Source: Psychrobacter sp. PL19 (GTDB lineage: Bacteria > Pseudomonadota > Gammaproteobacteria > Pseudomonadales > Moraxellaceae). From it: a stretch of 64,000 nucleotides of DNA. Of this stretch, positions 1 to 8,238 are shown in pieces. The stretch's first letter is position 1. The number at the start of each line of letters is the position of its first letter. The stretch covers positions 496,001-560,000 of the forward strand of contig NZ_JAGING010000001.1 of NCBI RefSeq assembly GCF_017875835.1. The letters are read 5' to 3'. The notes beneath the pieces are model-generated. The model saw only the letters and a list, made by a program, of their open reading frames with translations, made no database searches and was not told the DNA's origin. Position numbers and translations under genes: made by a program.

Positions 1-1053
1 GCCTTATATTTATGGCAGCAAGGTGCGGTTGGTGTTGGTGCTATTGCAGCTGCAACAGCGATGGCCTTGCGATTAAATGGCCTAACCCGCTGGATCATGT
101 GGCAGACGGCAAGTTTGTTTGAGAGTATCGGTACCGTTCAAGACGGCATGCGTACCTTGTCTGCACCGCAAACCATCGTGGATAAACCCAACGCCCCAGC
201 CCTAAAAGTCACTAATGGTAATATAGTTTTTAATCATGTGGACTTCAGCTACGAGGGTGAGAATGGTGTGGCTGCGATCCAAACAGGTGCAAAAGTTGAT
301 GTGGTTAAGACAGCAGAAACAACGCTAGAAACCTCACACGTAAGACTGCTGGATGACTTTCATTTAAATATCAAAGCAGGCGAAAAGATAGGCTTAGTTG
401 GACGCTCAGGTGCCGGTAAATCAACCTTAGTTAATCTACTACTGCGCTTTTTTGATGTGGATAGCGGCAAAATTTATATCGATGGGCAAGCGATTAATGA
501 GGTTACCCAAGAGTCATTACGTCGACAAATCGGTATGGTGACCCAAGATACCTCGCTACTGCATCGCACTGTCCGTGAAAACATTGCCTACGGTCGCCCT
601 GATGCTACCGATGATGAAATCATATTTGCATCCAAGCAAGCACAGGCATGGGACTTTATCAAAGAATTATATGACGATAAAGGCAACACTGCCCTTGATA
701 CTCAAGTCGGTGAACGCGGGGTCAAGCTCTCTGGCGGTCAACGTCAACGCATTGCTATCTCACGGGTCATGCTCAAAAACGCGCCTATTCTATTACTAGA
801 TGAGGCCACTAGTGCCCTTGATTCTGAAATTGAATTTGCCATTACCGAAAGCTTAAACGATATCATGACCGGCAAAACTGTGATTGCTATCGCCCACCGT
901 TTATCGACTATTGCAGCACTTGATAGATTGGTAGTGATGGATAAAGGACGTATCATTGAGCAAGGCAGCCACAATGAACTACTGGCATTAAATGGCGTTT
1001 ATGCCCGATTATGGCATCGTCAAAGTGGTGGCTTCTTAGGGGAAGACAGCTAA
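1..1053 (+). CDS. ABC exporter, fused permease/ATPase (5' truncated)
   Basis: The reading frame is open from base 1, so this is the C-terminal 350 residues of a longer protein whose start lies outside the window. The visible part has the tail of the transmembrane domain followed by a full nucleotide-binding domain: Walker A GRSGAGKST, signature LSGGQRQR, Walker B ILLLDEATSALD and the H-loop in AIAHRLST. A permease fused to an ATPase is the half-transporter layout of MsbA-type exporters, which work as dimers in the inner membrane. About 30 residues between the first strands of the ATPase domain and the Walker A look like an insertion. The substrate cannot be inferred. A hydrolase gene follows after 48 bp. 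Confidence 0.9.
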   Translation, partial: ALYLWQQGAVGVGAIAAATAMALRLNGLTRWIMWQTASLFESIGTVQDGMRTLSAPQTIVDKPNAPALKVTNGNIVFNHVDFSYEGENGVAAIQTGAKVDVVKTAETTLETSHVRLLDDFHLNIKAGEKIGLVGRSGAGKSTLVNLLLRFFDVDSGKIYIDGQAINEVTQESLRRQIGMVTQDTSLLHRTVRENIAYGRPDATDDEIIFASKQAQAWDFIKELYDDKGNTALDTQVGERGVKLSGGQRQRIAISRVMLKNAPILLLDEATSALDSEIEFAITESLNDIMTGKTVIAIAHRLSTIAALDRLVVMDKGRIIEQGSHNELLALNGVYARLWHRQSGGFLGEDS

Positions 1054-1101
1054 ACGGCCAGAACTTCGCTGAATTAAACAACACGGGGATGTGGCATCAT
1101 T

Positions 1102-2055
1102 ATGGAAGAACTTGCAAAAAGTATTGCTATTAACGGGCAACAAGCGCGCTATTACGATTTGAGTGAACTTGATGAGACGGCTGATTCAGATGCCAACTTA
1201 CGGGTGCCGGCGCACTTTTATGCTGGCAATGGTTTCACAGTCGGTGCCTATACACCGTTATTGAAGGCGCTGGGTTCAGGTTTTGACATCTCATCATTGG
1301 CGATGCGTGGTTACTGGTACGATAAGCCGACCAGTAAACGACTCACTCGCGCCCAAGATGCCGATATGCTGATCGAGTTTTTAGAAAAAACCCAAGAGGC
1401 TCCTATCGTTGGTATTGGTCATTCGCAAGGGGCAACTGCCACCGCTATTGCTGCGGCCAAGCGTCCTGACTTGTTTTCACAGTTATATCTCATAGAACCA
1501 GTGACTTTCACCAAGGCGCAAACGCTACTGTATGACCTAATGCCACGCGCCCTCAAAATGACTCGTGAACCTTTCAAAAGCACATTAACCAAACAAACCA
1601 CCTGGCCAAGTGTGCAAGCCTTTTATGAGTACCTGCGTGCGCTGCGTGCCTATCGTCGTATTAGCAATGAGCATTTACAAGTATTCGCTGAACAAAGCTT
1701 AGTCGCACAGACAGATGACAGTTATGCCTTGATGTTTACTCCTGAGCAAGAGCTGGCCAACTATTTTGGCACCCCTTATATTGATGCGGCCCTCAAAAAG
1801 CTACGTTGCCCTTATACGCTTATTACTGGCAAGCCCACGCTATTTATTAATGATAAAGTCAGAAAACAGTGGCAAAAATTTGTCCCTGCTGAGCGCATTA
1901 TCTCTTTGCCCGATTACGGCCACTTGCTACCCATGGAAGCGCCTATAGAATGTGCTCGTCTTATCTTAAATGGCTGTGACCAGTATGATAATAGTAAAGG
2001 CGCTCAAGCTCAAAAGAGTAAAACAGCGGCGCACAATGAGATAAAGTCGAACTAA
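1102..2055 (+). CDS. alpha/beta hydrolase
   Basis: A 317-residue protein with the nucleophile elbow GHSQG (serine near residue 108), an early glycine-containing loop (YAGNGFTVGAY) and a late DYGHLLPMEAP segment that probably carries the catalytic histidine. These features fit the alpha/beta hydrolase fold; the substrate is unknown. There is no signal peptide, so a cytoplasmic location is likely. A GGGGAT stretch before the ATG can serve as ribosome binding site. The stop overlaps the start of the AlkB-like gene (TAATG), which implies translational coupling. The C-terminal 25 residues are polar and probably disordered. Confidence 0.85.
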   Translation: MEELAKSIAINGQQARYYDLSELDETADSDANLRVPAHFYAGNGFTVGAYTPLLKALGSGFDISSLAMRGYWYDKPTSKRLTRAQDADMLIEFLEKTQEAPIVGIGHSQGATATAIAAAKRPDLFSQLYLIEPVTFTKAQTLLYDLMPRALKMTREPFKSTLTKQTTWPSVQAFYEYLRALRAYRRISNEHLQVFAEQSLVAQTDDSYALMFTPEQELANYFGTPYIDAALKKLRCPYTLITGKPTLFINDKVRKQWQKFVPAERIISLPDYGHLLPMEAPIECARLILNGCDQYDNSKGAQAQKSKTAAHNEIKSN

Positions 2056-2801
2056 TGGACGATTTATTTGCGCCCCATCCTACTGAGAATTTATTGCCTT
2101 ATGATGGCCAGCTTTACGATTTAGGGCGGATAGATTTGCAACAGTTAGTCGATAGCTGTAGCTGTAGCTGTAACTCTGATTGTAATTATAGCGATGACCA
2201 CCTATACCAAAGGCTATTAACGACCCTACCCTGGCAGTCTGATATCGTCACTTTATTTGGTAAGACGCATATTACTAAGCGGCAAATTGTTTGGATGGGT
2301 GATGAGGGTTTGAGCTATCGCTACGCTGGGCATACCCGACAGGCCACAGGTTGGCATCCTATAGTATTTCATGTGAAACAAATTATCGAAGACAAAATAC
2401 GCGCTCTAAACCTTGATGTGGTTGATGCGGCTGATATGGTTAGCACTAATGGCCAAGATCATATCACTCAAGACCATCGCCCCTATTTTAATGCTTGTTT
2501 GCTTAATTACTATCCTTCAGGTGATGAGGGTATGGGCTATCATGCCGATGATGAAAAAGAGCTCGGCACCCAGCCTTTAATTGCCTCTTTATCTTTGGGG
2601 GCAACTCGTAAGATGCTGTTTAAGCATAAACCAGTTACAGGTGAAGAGAGGCAAGATAAAGTGGAGCTGTATCTTACCTCCGGACAGATTATCTTGATGG
2701 CAGGCGTTACTCAGCAGCATTGGAAGCACAGTATCACTAAAACTAAAAAGGTCAATGAAGGCCGTATCAGCCTCACTTTTCGGCGTATGATTACAGCTTA
2801 A
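2055..2801 (+). CDS. AlkB-like 2-oxoglutarate/Fe(II) dioxygenase
   Basis: A 248-residue protein with the AlkB-family iron site: H163-x-D165 in GYHADDEKELG, a distal histidine in WKHSI (about residue 225), and the 2-oxoglutarate-binding arginines in RISLTFRR. Family members remove alkyl groups from nucleic-acid bases by oxidation. The layout (NYYPSGDEGMGYHADDE) resembles the ALKBH2/3-like bacterial group more than E. coli AlkB. The start codon overlaps the preceding hydrolase stop. Near residues 34-39 a 6-bp in-frame repeat (gctgta, three copies) encodes alternating Ser-Cys, giving an unusual cysteine cluster in a low-complexity N-terminal loop. Confidence 0.88.
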   Translation: MDDLFAPHPTENLLPYDGQLYDLGRIDLQQLVDSCSCSCNSDCNYSDDHLYQRLLTTLPWQSDIVTLFGKTHITKRQIVWMGDEGLSYRYAGHTRQATGWHPIVFHVKQIIEDKIRALNLDVVDAADMVSTNGQDHITQDHRPYFNACLLNYYPSGDEGMGYHADDEKELGTQPLIASLSLGATRKMLFKHKPVTGEERQDKVELYLTSGQIILMAGVTQQHWKHSITKTKKVNEGRISLTFRRMITA

Positions 2802-2814
2802 CAAAACTCGCCAT

Positions 2815-2927
2815 TTTAGATAGTACAAGTTTAGATAGTACAAGTTTAGATAGCACAGGTTTGGATGACTATAATTGAAATCACTATAATTGAGATCACT
2901 ATAATTGAGATCACTATAATTGAGATC
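2815..2927. repeat. two adjacent 15-bp tandem repeat arrays
   Basis: Starting 14 bp after the AlkB-like stop, the unit tttagatagtacaag occurs three times (2815-2859, the third copy with two changes) and decays into a fourth. The unit actataattgagatc then occurs four times (2868-2927, the first copy with one change). Both arrays share the 15-bp period but not the sequence. The minus strand reads as a repetitive open frame (DLNYS repeats), which I take to be a by-product. The rest of the 2802-3117 gap shows no gene. Confidence 0.9.
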
Positions 2928-3117
2928 CATCTAATGGATGACCAGCCCTAGTTTTACCGTCGTTTATACTGCCGTATTAACCGCTACACTAAAACAACGA
3001 GGGTCAATAAGGCTAACAAGGTAATAATAGGGCATGTACAGCACCCACGCACAAAAGGTAAAAGTATGCAGCTGTAGTAATATACTGAAATTGGTCAGCA
3101 TACCCTTTTTGCTGTTT

Positions 3118-4125
3118 TTATACAGAGGCTTCTAAGACGATTTTGCCAAAGGTACCACCTTTTTGTAGCTCAAGGTGAGCCGCAACGACTTCTGACAATG
3201 GATAGCTTTGCTGAATATGTAAGGTTAACTTGCCATCAGCGACTTGCTGTAGCACACGCGCCATATCTTCACCACTGCGCTGAGCAGCATAACCAGCCAC
3301 AATTAGGTTTTTCTCATTGCCTGCACCTTTAAGCTTATCCACCCAAATGGTGGGTAACACATTAACCCGTCCACCTGATTTGAGGACACCAAGCGCACGT
3401 ACACCTGCTTCATCACCGACTAAATCAAGTAATACGTCGGCTTGCAAGTCAGGGAATGCCTCGTCTTTAGTGTAGTCAATCCAACCGGCAAGCTGATTTT
3501 TGTCTATTAGATCAGCCAGTTTATGATATTTTTCTGGTGAGCAAATAACGGTTACTTTAATATCATCTTGCGCCACTTTTTCCATTAATAGCTGAATTAA
3601 TAAATGACCGACCCCACCCGCTGGCGCATTCATCACCACGTGCTCGCCTTTTTTAATATCGGCAAACACTATAAACTGTAGCGCGGTTTGGCCAGCACAA
3701 GGTAGCGCAGCAGCTTGTTTTAGAGTCACTCCCTCTGGTACTTTAGCCAGTAGCTTGGCGTCTACCGCCACATATTCAGCATAACAACCGCCATCGAAGG
3801 TAAGGGCAGCAACTTTATCACCAACAGCGAACTGATCGCTATTACTGATGGCTACTTCACCGGCAACATCAAAGCCTAAAATGGCAGGCTCATTATGATC
3901 AAATTTATTTTTACGAATATTATCCGCGCCCCAGCCTTTGCCTTGGCGTGTTTTGTAGTCGACCGGATTGATACCTGCATAAGCTACCTTTATTAGTACT
4001 TGTCCTTCAGCAAGCTCTGGCATAGCAACACCGTCATGGTATTTCATAACTTCAGGCTCGCCAAATTCAAGAATAACGACCGCATGTTGACTGCTTGGTA
4101 GCTGCTGATTAAAAGCGTTAGACAT
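3118..4125 (-). CDS. MDR-family zinc-independent quinone oxidoreductase-like dehydrogenase
   Basis: A 335-residue medium-chain dehydrogenase/reductase. It has the GroES-like N-terminal domain (YAGINPVDYKTRQG, ILGFDVAGEVA), the catalytic-core helix ALPCAGQTALQ and a nucleotide-binding segment NAPAGGVGHLLIQL. It lacks the clustered cysteines of zinc alcohol dehydrogenases, so it belongs with the quinone oxidoreductase-like group that reduces quinones or enones with NADPH. The ending GGTFGKIVLE is typical of the family. AAGGA lies 9 bp before the ATG. It is monocistronic, on the strand opposite to the upstream AlkB-like gene. Confidence 0.88.
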   Translation of the reverse strand: MSNAFNQQLPSSQHAVVILEFGEPEVMKYHDGVAMPELAEGQVLIKVAYAGINPVDYKTRQGKGWGADNIRKNKFDHNEPAILGFDVAGEVAISNSDQFAVGDKVAALTFDGGCYAEYVAVDAKLLAKVPEGVTLKQAAALPCAGQTALQFIVFADIKKGEHVVMNAPAGGVGHLLIQLLMEKVAQDDIKVTVICSPEKYHKLADLIDKNQLAGWIDYTKDEAFPDLQADVLLDLVGDEAGVRALGVLKSGGRVNVLPTIWVDKLKGAGNEKNLIVAGYAAQRSGEDMARVLQQVADGKLTLHIQQSYPLSEVVAAHLELQKGGTFGKIVLEASV

Positions 4126-4266
4126 AGTAATACATCCTTATATTTTATATATCGGGGTTATTTATTAAGCGTTATTGTTTGCTTTGCAGGCCTTTTAAAT
4201 AGTTTCAATTATTTAAACGGGCTTTTTTCTTAAATAGACTTGAATAAATGGGTACCAGTAATGTAT

Positions 4267-5145
4267 TTATGGCAAAGCCAACTCTGCACTAATAGGCAGA
4301 TGATCTGATAGCGTAGACCACGGCTTGCCAGTATGCACCCAGGCATCCTTCACGATCAAATTGCGCACATAAATACGGTCTAAGCTCAGTACTGGTAACT
4401 TTGCTGGAAAGGTCGGTAGTAGTTTACCATGACAGGATTTAAATGCTTCTGTTAAGCCAAGGCTAGTTGCTAGCTTATCACAAGACATCTTCTTCCAGTC
4501 ATTGAAATCACCGGCCAGAATCAGCGGTTGGTCAGGGGCAATCGCATTACGCACATAGTCACTAATTGCCTGATATTGCTTGATCCGGTCACGCTCAAAC
4601 AGATTTAAATGCGCACACAATACCACTACTGGCATATCCCAGCCTATTGGTTGCACCTCACAATGCAAGACCCCACGTTGCTCCAACTTATTAACCGTGA
4701 TATTGACGTTATGTTTGGGGTCTAATGGAAAGCGGCTAAGTACGGCATTACCATGATGACCGTTTTCGTATTCCGAGTTTTTACCGTAGCTGTTTTGTAG
4801 CTGTAAGAACTCACCGAACCATTCGTGCTGCGACTGGTCAGGATATTCGTTGTATTGTATGTTACGCCTAAGATTTTGCCCTTGCACTTCTTGTAGACAC
4901 AATATATCTGCCCCCACTGCTTCCAACGCTTGGGCGATGCCTTGTATTTTTACTTGGCGGTTCAGTGGCGACATACCTTTGTGGATGTTATAGCTGGTCA
5001 GGACCAAAGAGGTTGTAGTATTCATATACTCAGTATTCATGGAATAAGGATTGGAGATAGTTATCATCATAATTTTAATAGAGTACTCATAAAAGTACTC
5101 ATAAAAGTACTCATAAAAGTACTCATAAAAGAGCCATAACGACAT
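4267..5145 (-). CDS. endonuclease/exonuclease/phosphatase family protein
   Basis: The EEP-fold motifs are in order: TSYNIHKG, ILCLQEVQ (metal-binding Glu), NAVLSRFPL, CAHLNL, LAGDFNDW, LSLDRIYV and the terminal LSDHLPISA. The family hydrolyses phosphodiester bonds in nucleic acids or lipid headgroups; which applies here is not evident. The conserved domain starts near residue 45. Upstream lies an N-terminal extension with FYEY repeated four times, encoded by a perfect 12-bp tandem repeat (5083-5130). The listed ATG has AGG only about 4 bp upstream. The internal ATGs near 5066 and 5020 are alternative starts that would place the repeat in the leader. Confidence 0.85.
   Translation of the reverse strand: MSLWLFYEYFYEYFYEYFYEYSIKIMMITISNPYSMNTEYMNTTTSLVLTSYNIHKGMSPLNRQVKIQGIAQALEAVGADILCLQEVQGQNLRRNIQYNEYPDQSQHEWFGEFLQLQNSYGKNSEYENGHHGNAVLSRFPLDPKHNVNITVNKLEQRGVLHCEVQPIGWDMPVVVLCAHLNLFERDRIKQYQAISDYVRNAIAPDQPLILAGDFNDWKKMSCDKLATSLGLTEAFKSCHGKLLPTFPAKLPVLSLDRIYVRNLIVKDAWVHTGKPWSTLSDHLPISAELALP
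5083..5130. repeat. 12-bp perfect tandem repeat, 4 copies
   Basis: The unit gtactcataaaa is repeated four times without a mismatch. On the minus strand it falls in frame at the extreme N-terminus of the EEP-family protein and encodes YEYF repeats. A copy change would add or remove four residues without a frameshift. If the real start is downstream, the array lies in the untranslated leader instead. Confidence 0.9.
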
Positions 5146-5445
5146 TACCTAACGTTGGGCTTATGACTATCATAGACCATCATTGGCAAAACAATCAGGC
5201 TAACCAATAAAAAGTAACAAACCGTCACTACTAGAATTTTAATAACAAGCCGCTTGATCAAACGACCCCGTCTACTAATCCTATTAGATTATTATGTCTA
5301 TCAAAAGAGTGAGAAATCAGACATTAAAACTAAGTCTCACTATTCGCCCCTGATTACTGATTGCCCTATGACTGCATTCTCAGCGATTTAATATTGCTAT
5401 ATACCGTCAATTGCTAGGTAAAACCAGCGTTTGCACCTATCCATA
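5146..5445. other. intergenic region, no recognised feature
   Basis: About 300 bp separate two minus-strand genes. I see no tRNA, no strong terminator and no ORF with a convincing ribosome binding site. It should hold the promoter of the EEP gene, but no clear -35/-10 pair stands out. Confidence 0.4.
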
Positions 5446-6258
5446 CTAGCCGTAAGTTGTATCTAAATAATCAATAATATCTGCTGATTCATACATCTTA
5501 GCGTCAGTATTAGGGTCAATCAGGTAAGGAAACTGTAGCTTACCATCCATTACTTGATTCATGATGCGCTCGCGTTTACCCCCTTTAATAGGATGGTATT
5601 CGCCAAGATTTAAACGCATCCCAAAGCCGCCGATATCCTGTATTTGTTCGCGCGCAACATTGTGGTTGATATAACCTATTTCAAGCTCGCTTAATTTTTC
5701 GCGTACCAAACGGCAAAATGGACTGGCTTCGAAACCATATAACTGTAGCGGTTCTTTAGGTTTACCACGCGCTAAGTTCTTTTTCGGATGGTCCGCTTTA
5801 ACACCACGCATCATCGAGGCAATACTAGTCGCTTTATTGCTCAAAGTGGCACTGTCTCCATTAGAGGCTCGATAGTTCTCAGGGGTAGTGCCTTTTTTAG
5901 AGTAATGGGTAAATAGATGATCAATGATGACTTGTGAGTCTGGTATTTTATCACCAGTATTTTCATCGATTAAAAATGGTACTTGCGCTTTACCCGCCAA
6001 TTCTTTAAGTTCGTCACGATAGACATGACCTTTATGCGGGCTGGGACGGCTTTCATAATCAAGGTTTAAGTGAGTCATCACTTCACGTACTCGGCGAGAA
6101 TGAGGGCAGGCTTCATGCTCGTACAAGATTAACGATTGCTCCGGCTGCATCGGTGTTGCTGTACCCATATTGCCTCGTCCACCTCGTAGTAACGTCGAAG
6201 TAGTAGCTTGTAGACTTTTTAGTTTATGTCCGATCATATTATTTGAAAAACCCATCAT
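5446..6258 (-). CDS. protein with two glutaredoxin/GST-N-like thioredoxin-fold domains
   Basis: A 270-residue protein with two similar thioredoxin-fold halves. The first opens LILYEHEACPHSRRVREVM and the second LQLYGFEASPFCRLVREKL; each continues to a PxLID segment and an SxxIIDYL or SQVIIDHL motif, as in the glutathione-binding domain of GSTs. No all-helical GST C-terminal domain is present. The first half carries CPHS and the second SPFC, so each keeps one cysteine. AAGGA lies 5 bp before ATG-ATG at 6258; the frame stays open upstream to a TTG at 6339, but that start has no ribosome binding site. A glutathione-linked redox role is inference. Confidence 0.8.
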   Translation of the reverse strand: MMGFSNNMIGHKLKSLQATTSTLLRGGRGNMGTATPMQPEQSLILYEHEACPHSRRVREVMTHLNLDYESRPSPHKGHVYRDELKELAGKAQVPFLIDENTGDKIPDSQVIIDHLFTHYSKKGTTPENYRASNGDSATLSNKATSIASMMRGVKADHPKKNLARGKPKEPLQLYGFEASPFCRLVREKLSELEIGYINHNVAREQIQDIGGFGMRLNLGEYHPIKGGKRERIMNQVMDGKLQFPYLIDPNTDAKMYESADIIDYLDTTYG

Positions 6259-6451
6259 CAGTGTCCTTATTGTCATAACTGTTGTTTGTAATTGCGACTC
6301 AAGGCTATTATTTGCATTTTTTATATTATTAGCATTCAAGTGATGTATGTTTAGTAGCGCTGATTGCTATTGATTTTAGTACCGCCTATTTATTCTCAGT
6401 GGTATCTGCTAAAAATTATTTTTGGACTATTTTTAGACTGACCAATATAAA

Positions 6452-6482
6452 AGGGCATTGACTCTCAACGAACCAATGCCCT
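6452..6482 (-). terminator. rho-independent terminator after the Balon-like gene
   Basis: Perfect 9-bp inverted arms (agggcattg / caatgccct) with a 13-nt loop, followed on the minus strand by TTTTATATT. It lies about 40 bp past the stop at 6524 and closes the transcript before the downstream thioredoxin-fold gene. Confidence 0.8.
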
Positions 6483-6523
6483 CATGACGTGCTTAATGCT
6501 TACTGCTTATTCGTTACCAATCA

Positions 6524-7636
6524 TTAATAACGAGTAACTAACGCAATAGGTTGGTCTTCGCCCATAATGTCTTTAGGCATGAATACCGCTTTGCCACCAT
6601 TATGAATCACATGTTCGATAATTTCGCCAATGGCATCATCGGTTACGCCCTCTGTGGCAGTGTCATCCGCCATGATCAAGGTCTGCGCTGTTTCGTCAAT
6701 CTTGGCAGGTTGCATATAACCGCGACGAACGTATAAAGTCTCGCCAGCACCTTGATAAGCAGCACGGTAAACTTCTTGCAGGTCAGTGCGTAACATCTGA
6801 GCACCACGGGCTTTGTCAATTTCGCTCAATGCCGCTTCATGTAGTGACGTACGATATTTTTCTACCGCTTCTTGCACGCCATCAATAATATGTTGGGCGT
6901 TGCCTTCTTCAAGTTCAGTCAGGTTCGAAACAGTAGCGATGATATTATCTGGACGGTCGCATACATCTTGATAATAGCTAATATTACGCGCATCACCGAC
7001 GATCACTAACGGCATTTTGTGTTCGCCCCACAGTTCTTGTACACTTTTGTCAACACGGTTAAAGAACTCTTTTAGATAACTGTTCTCGTTGTCTGCTGAA
7101 CGATCTGAACCGCCATCACCAGTCGTGTATAAGCTATTATTTTCGATAGGGAATGGGATACTTTCCATATGGTTTTGGCTATTAGAATCTTTGTCCATTT
7201 CAACCACGACACGGTCGTTCGACGCTTCAATTAAGCGGGCCTTATCACGAGTAAGCACCACAGTATAATAATGCACGGCACTGGCCATATCACGTACTAG
7301 GTCACGAGTAGCGAAACGATCTGAAATTACCACACGCTCTACAGTATCGATAGGCATACGAACAATTTGCACATCGTCAGTACTTGCAAAAACAGCTAAA
7401 GTATCGAGGTTATAATTATGATTTAACTCTTTAATTTCAGCATGAATTTTATCTAAGATGGTGGTCGCAGTACGTTTATCATATTCTTTAATTAAGCGTT
7501 CTTCGGCTACTTTTAGCTGATTTTTTAGCGCAATAGGATCTTTTTCATTTTCAGGATGTTCACGGTGAGTCTTCACAAAGATACTTACCGCTGGATTGGC
7601 TTTGGTTTCACGTAAACTTTTTAGAGTTGCTTTCAT
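6524..7636 (-). CDS. BaeRF-family (Balon-like) ribosome hibernation factor
   Basis: A 370-residue protein with the features of the bacterial homologues of archaeo-eukaryotic release factor 1/Pelota. The N-terminal part (about 1-140) ends in the family-typical YYTVVLTRDKARLIEAS. A central alpha/beta domain contains MPLVIVGDARNISYYQDV, and the C-terminal eRF1 domain-3-like part ends NGGKAVFMPKD...PIALVTRY. No GGQ peptide-release motif is visible. From memory, Balon of Psychrobacter urativorans belongs to this family and binds the ribosomal A site with EF-Tu during cold shock or dormancy; the same function here is inferred from family membership and host type. GGAG lies 8 bp before the ATG. The gene is monocistronic, with its own predicted promoter, a leader of about 190 nt and a terminator. 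Confidence 0.82.
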   Translation of the reverse strand: MKATLKSLRETKANPAVSIFVKTHREHPENEKDPIALKNQLKVAEERLIKEYDKRTATTILDKIHAEIKELNHNYNLDTLAVFASTDDVQIVRMPIDTVERVVISDRFATRDLVRDMASAVHYYTVVLTRDKARLIEASNDRVVVEMDKDSNSQNHMESIPFPIENNSLYTTGDGGSDRSADNENSYLKEFFNRVDKSVQELWGEHKMPLVIVGDARNISYYQDVCDRPDNIIATVSNLTELEEGNAQHIIDGVQEAVEKYRTSLHEAALSEIDKARGAQMLRTDLQEVYRAAYQGAGETLYVRRGYMQPAKIDETAQTLIMADDTATEGVTDDAIGEIIEHVIHNGGKAVFMPKDIMGEDQPIALVTRY

Positions 7637-7763
7637 AAATAGTTCTCCATATTTTATTGTTTTTGAGACTTAATCATATTTGATTACTAACATGATAAGT
7701 TAGCTTTATTAAATATTTATTATTTACTTTTTTTGCTAGGGATTAAGATGATAATAGAATTAA

Positions 7764-7793
7764 CCTCCTAAATTAATAACGGCCTGTTATTAA
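7764..7793 (-). promoter_or_regulatory. hairpin plus orphan AGGAGG in the Balon-like gene leader
   Basis: On the minus strand a perfect 8-bp dyad (ttaataac / gttattaa, 5-nt loop, 7773-7793) is followed after 3 nt by a full AGGAGG (7764-7769). No ATG, GTG or TTG follows at a usable distance, so the AGGAGG does not serve an obvious ORF. It lies about 130 nt upstream of the Balon-like start, inside the predicted transcript. Confidence 0.5.
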
Positions 7794-7832
7794 TGTAACA
7801 CTCATCAGCGTAATATTCTCAGTAATATAATA

Positions 7833-7861
7833 TTTATATTCCACTGCGTTCATCCTACCAA
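7833..7861 (-). promoter_or_regulatory. predicted sigma70 promoter of the Balon-like gene
   Basis: On the minus strand TTGGTA (7856-7861) is followed by a 17-nt spacer and TATAAA (7833-7838), a good match to the sigma70 consensus. A start near 7826 would give an AT-rich untranslated leader of about 190 nt. It is the best promoter I can find in the 600-bp gap before the divergent oligopeptidase gene, in which I see no other gene. Confidence 0.5.
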
Positions 7862-8238
7862 TTTCACCCTGCTGGCTGTAGGGTTAGTTTGCAAGCAAAT
7901 GATGACACTTTGTAAGCAAGTTAGTCAATATTGGGTATTTATAAATTCATTTGCTTAGGCTTCTGCTATTCAGGCAGAATACTTAGGCAGGTTATGACTT
8001 GTACAACTTAAAAACTAGGATTTGAAAGTATAAGTACTAGAGAATCTCAGTAGTTAGGCGTTGAGTACTTGAGAGTATAGATAATATGTATGTGCAGTAG
8101 GCCTAGGCTTGCATTCTTACCCCTCTATACCCATCTTTTAAGTAGCCATTAATATTTAGACCATTCTTAGCAATCTGCAGCCACGACCTACAAAATTTTA
8201 ATTATAAATAACACCATTTATTAATATTGGATCTCTTT

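Noticed and set aside
2589-2930. 113-codon minus-strand frame rich in Asn-Tyr-Ser
   Set aside because: It is generated by the 15-bp tandem repeats and overlaps the AlkB-like gene in antisense; no ribosome binding site.
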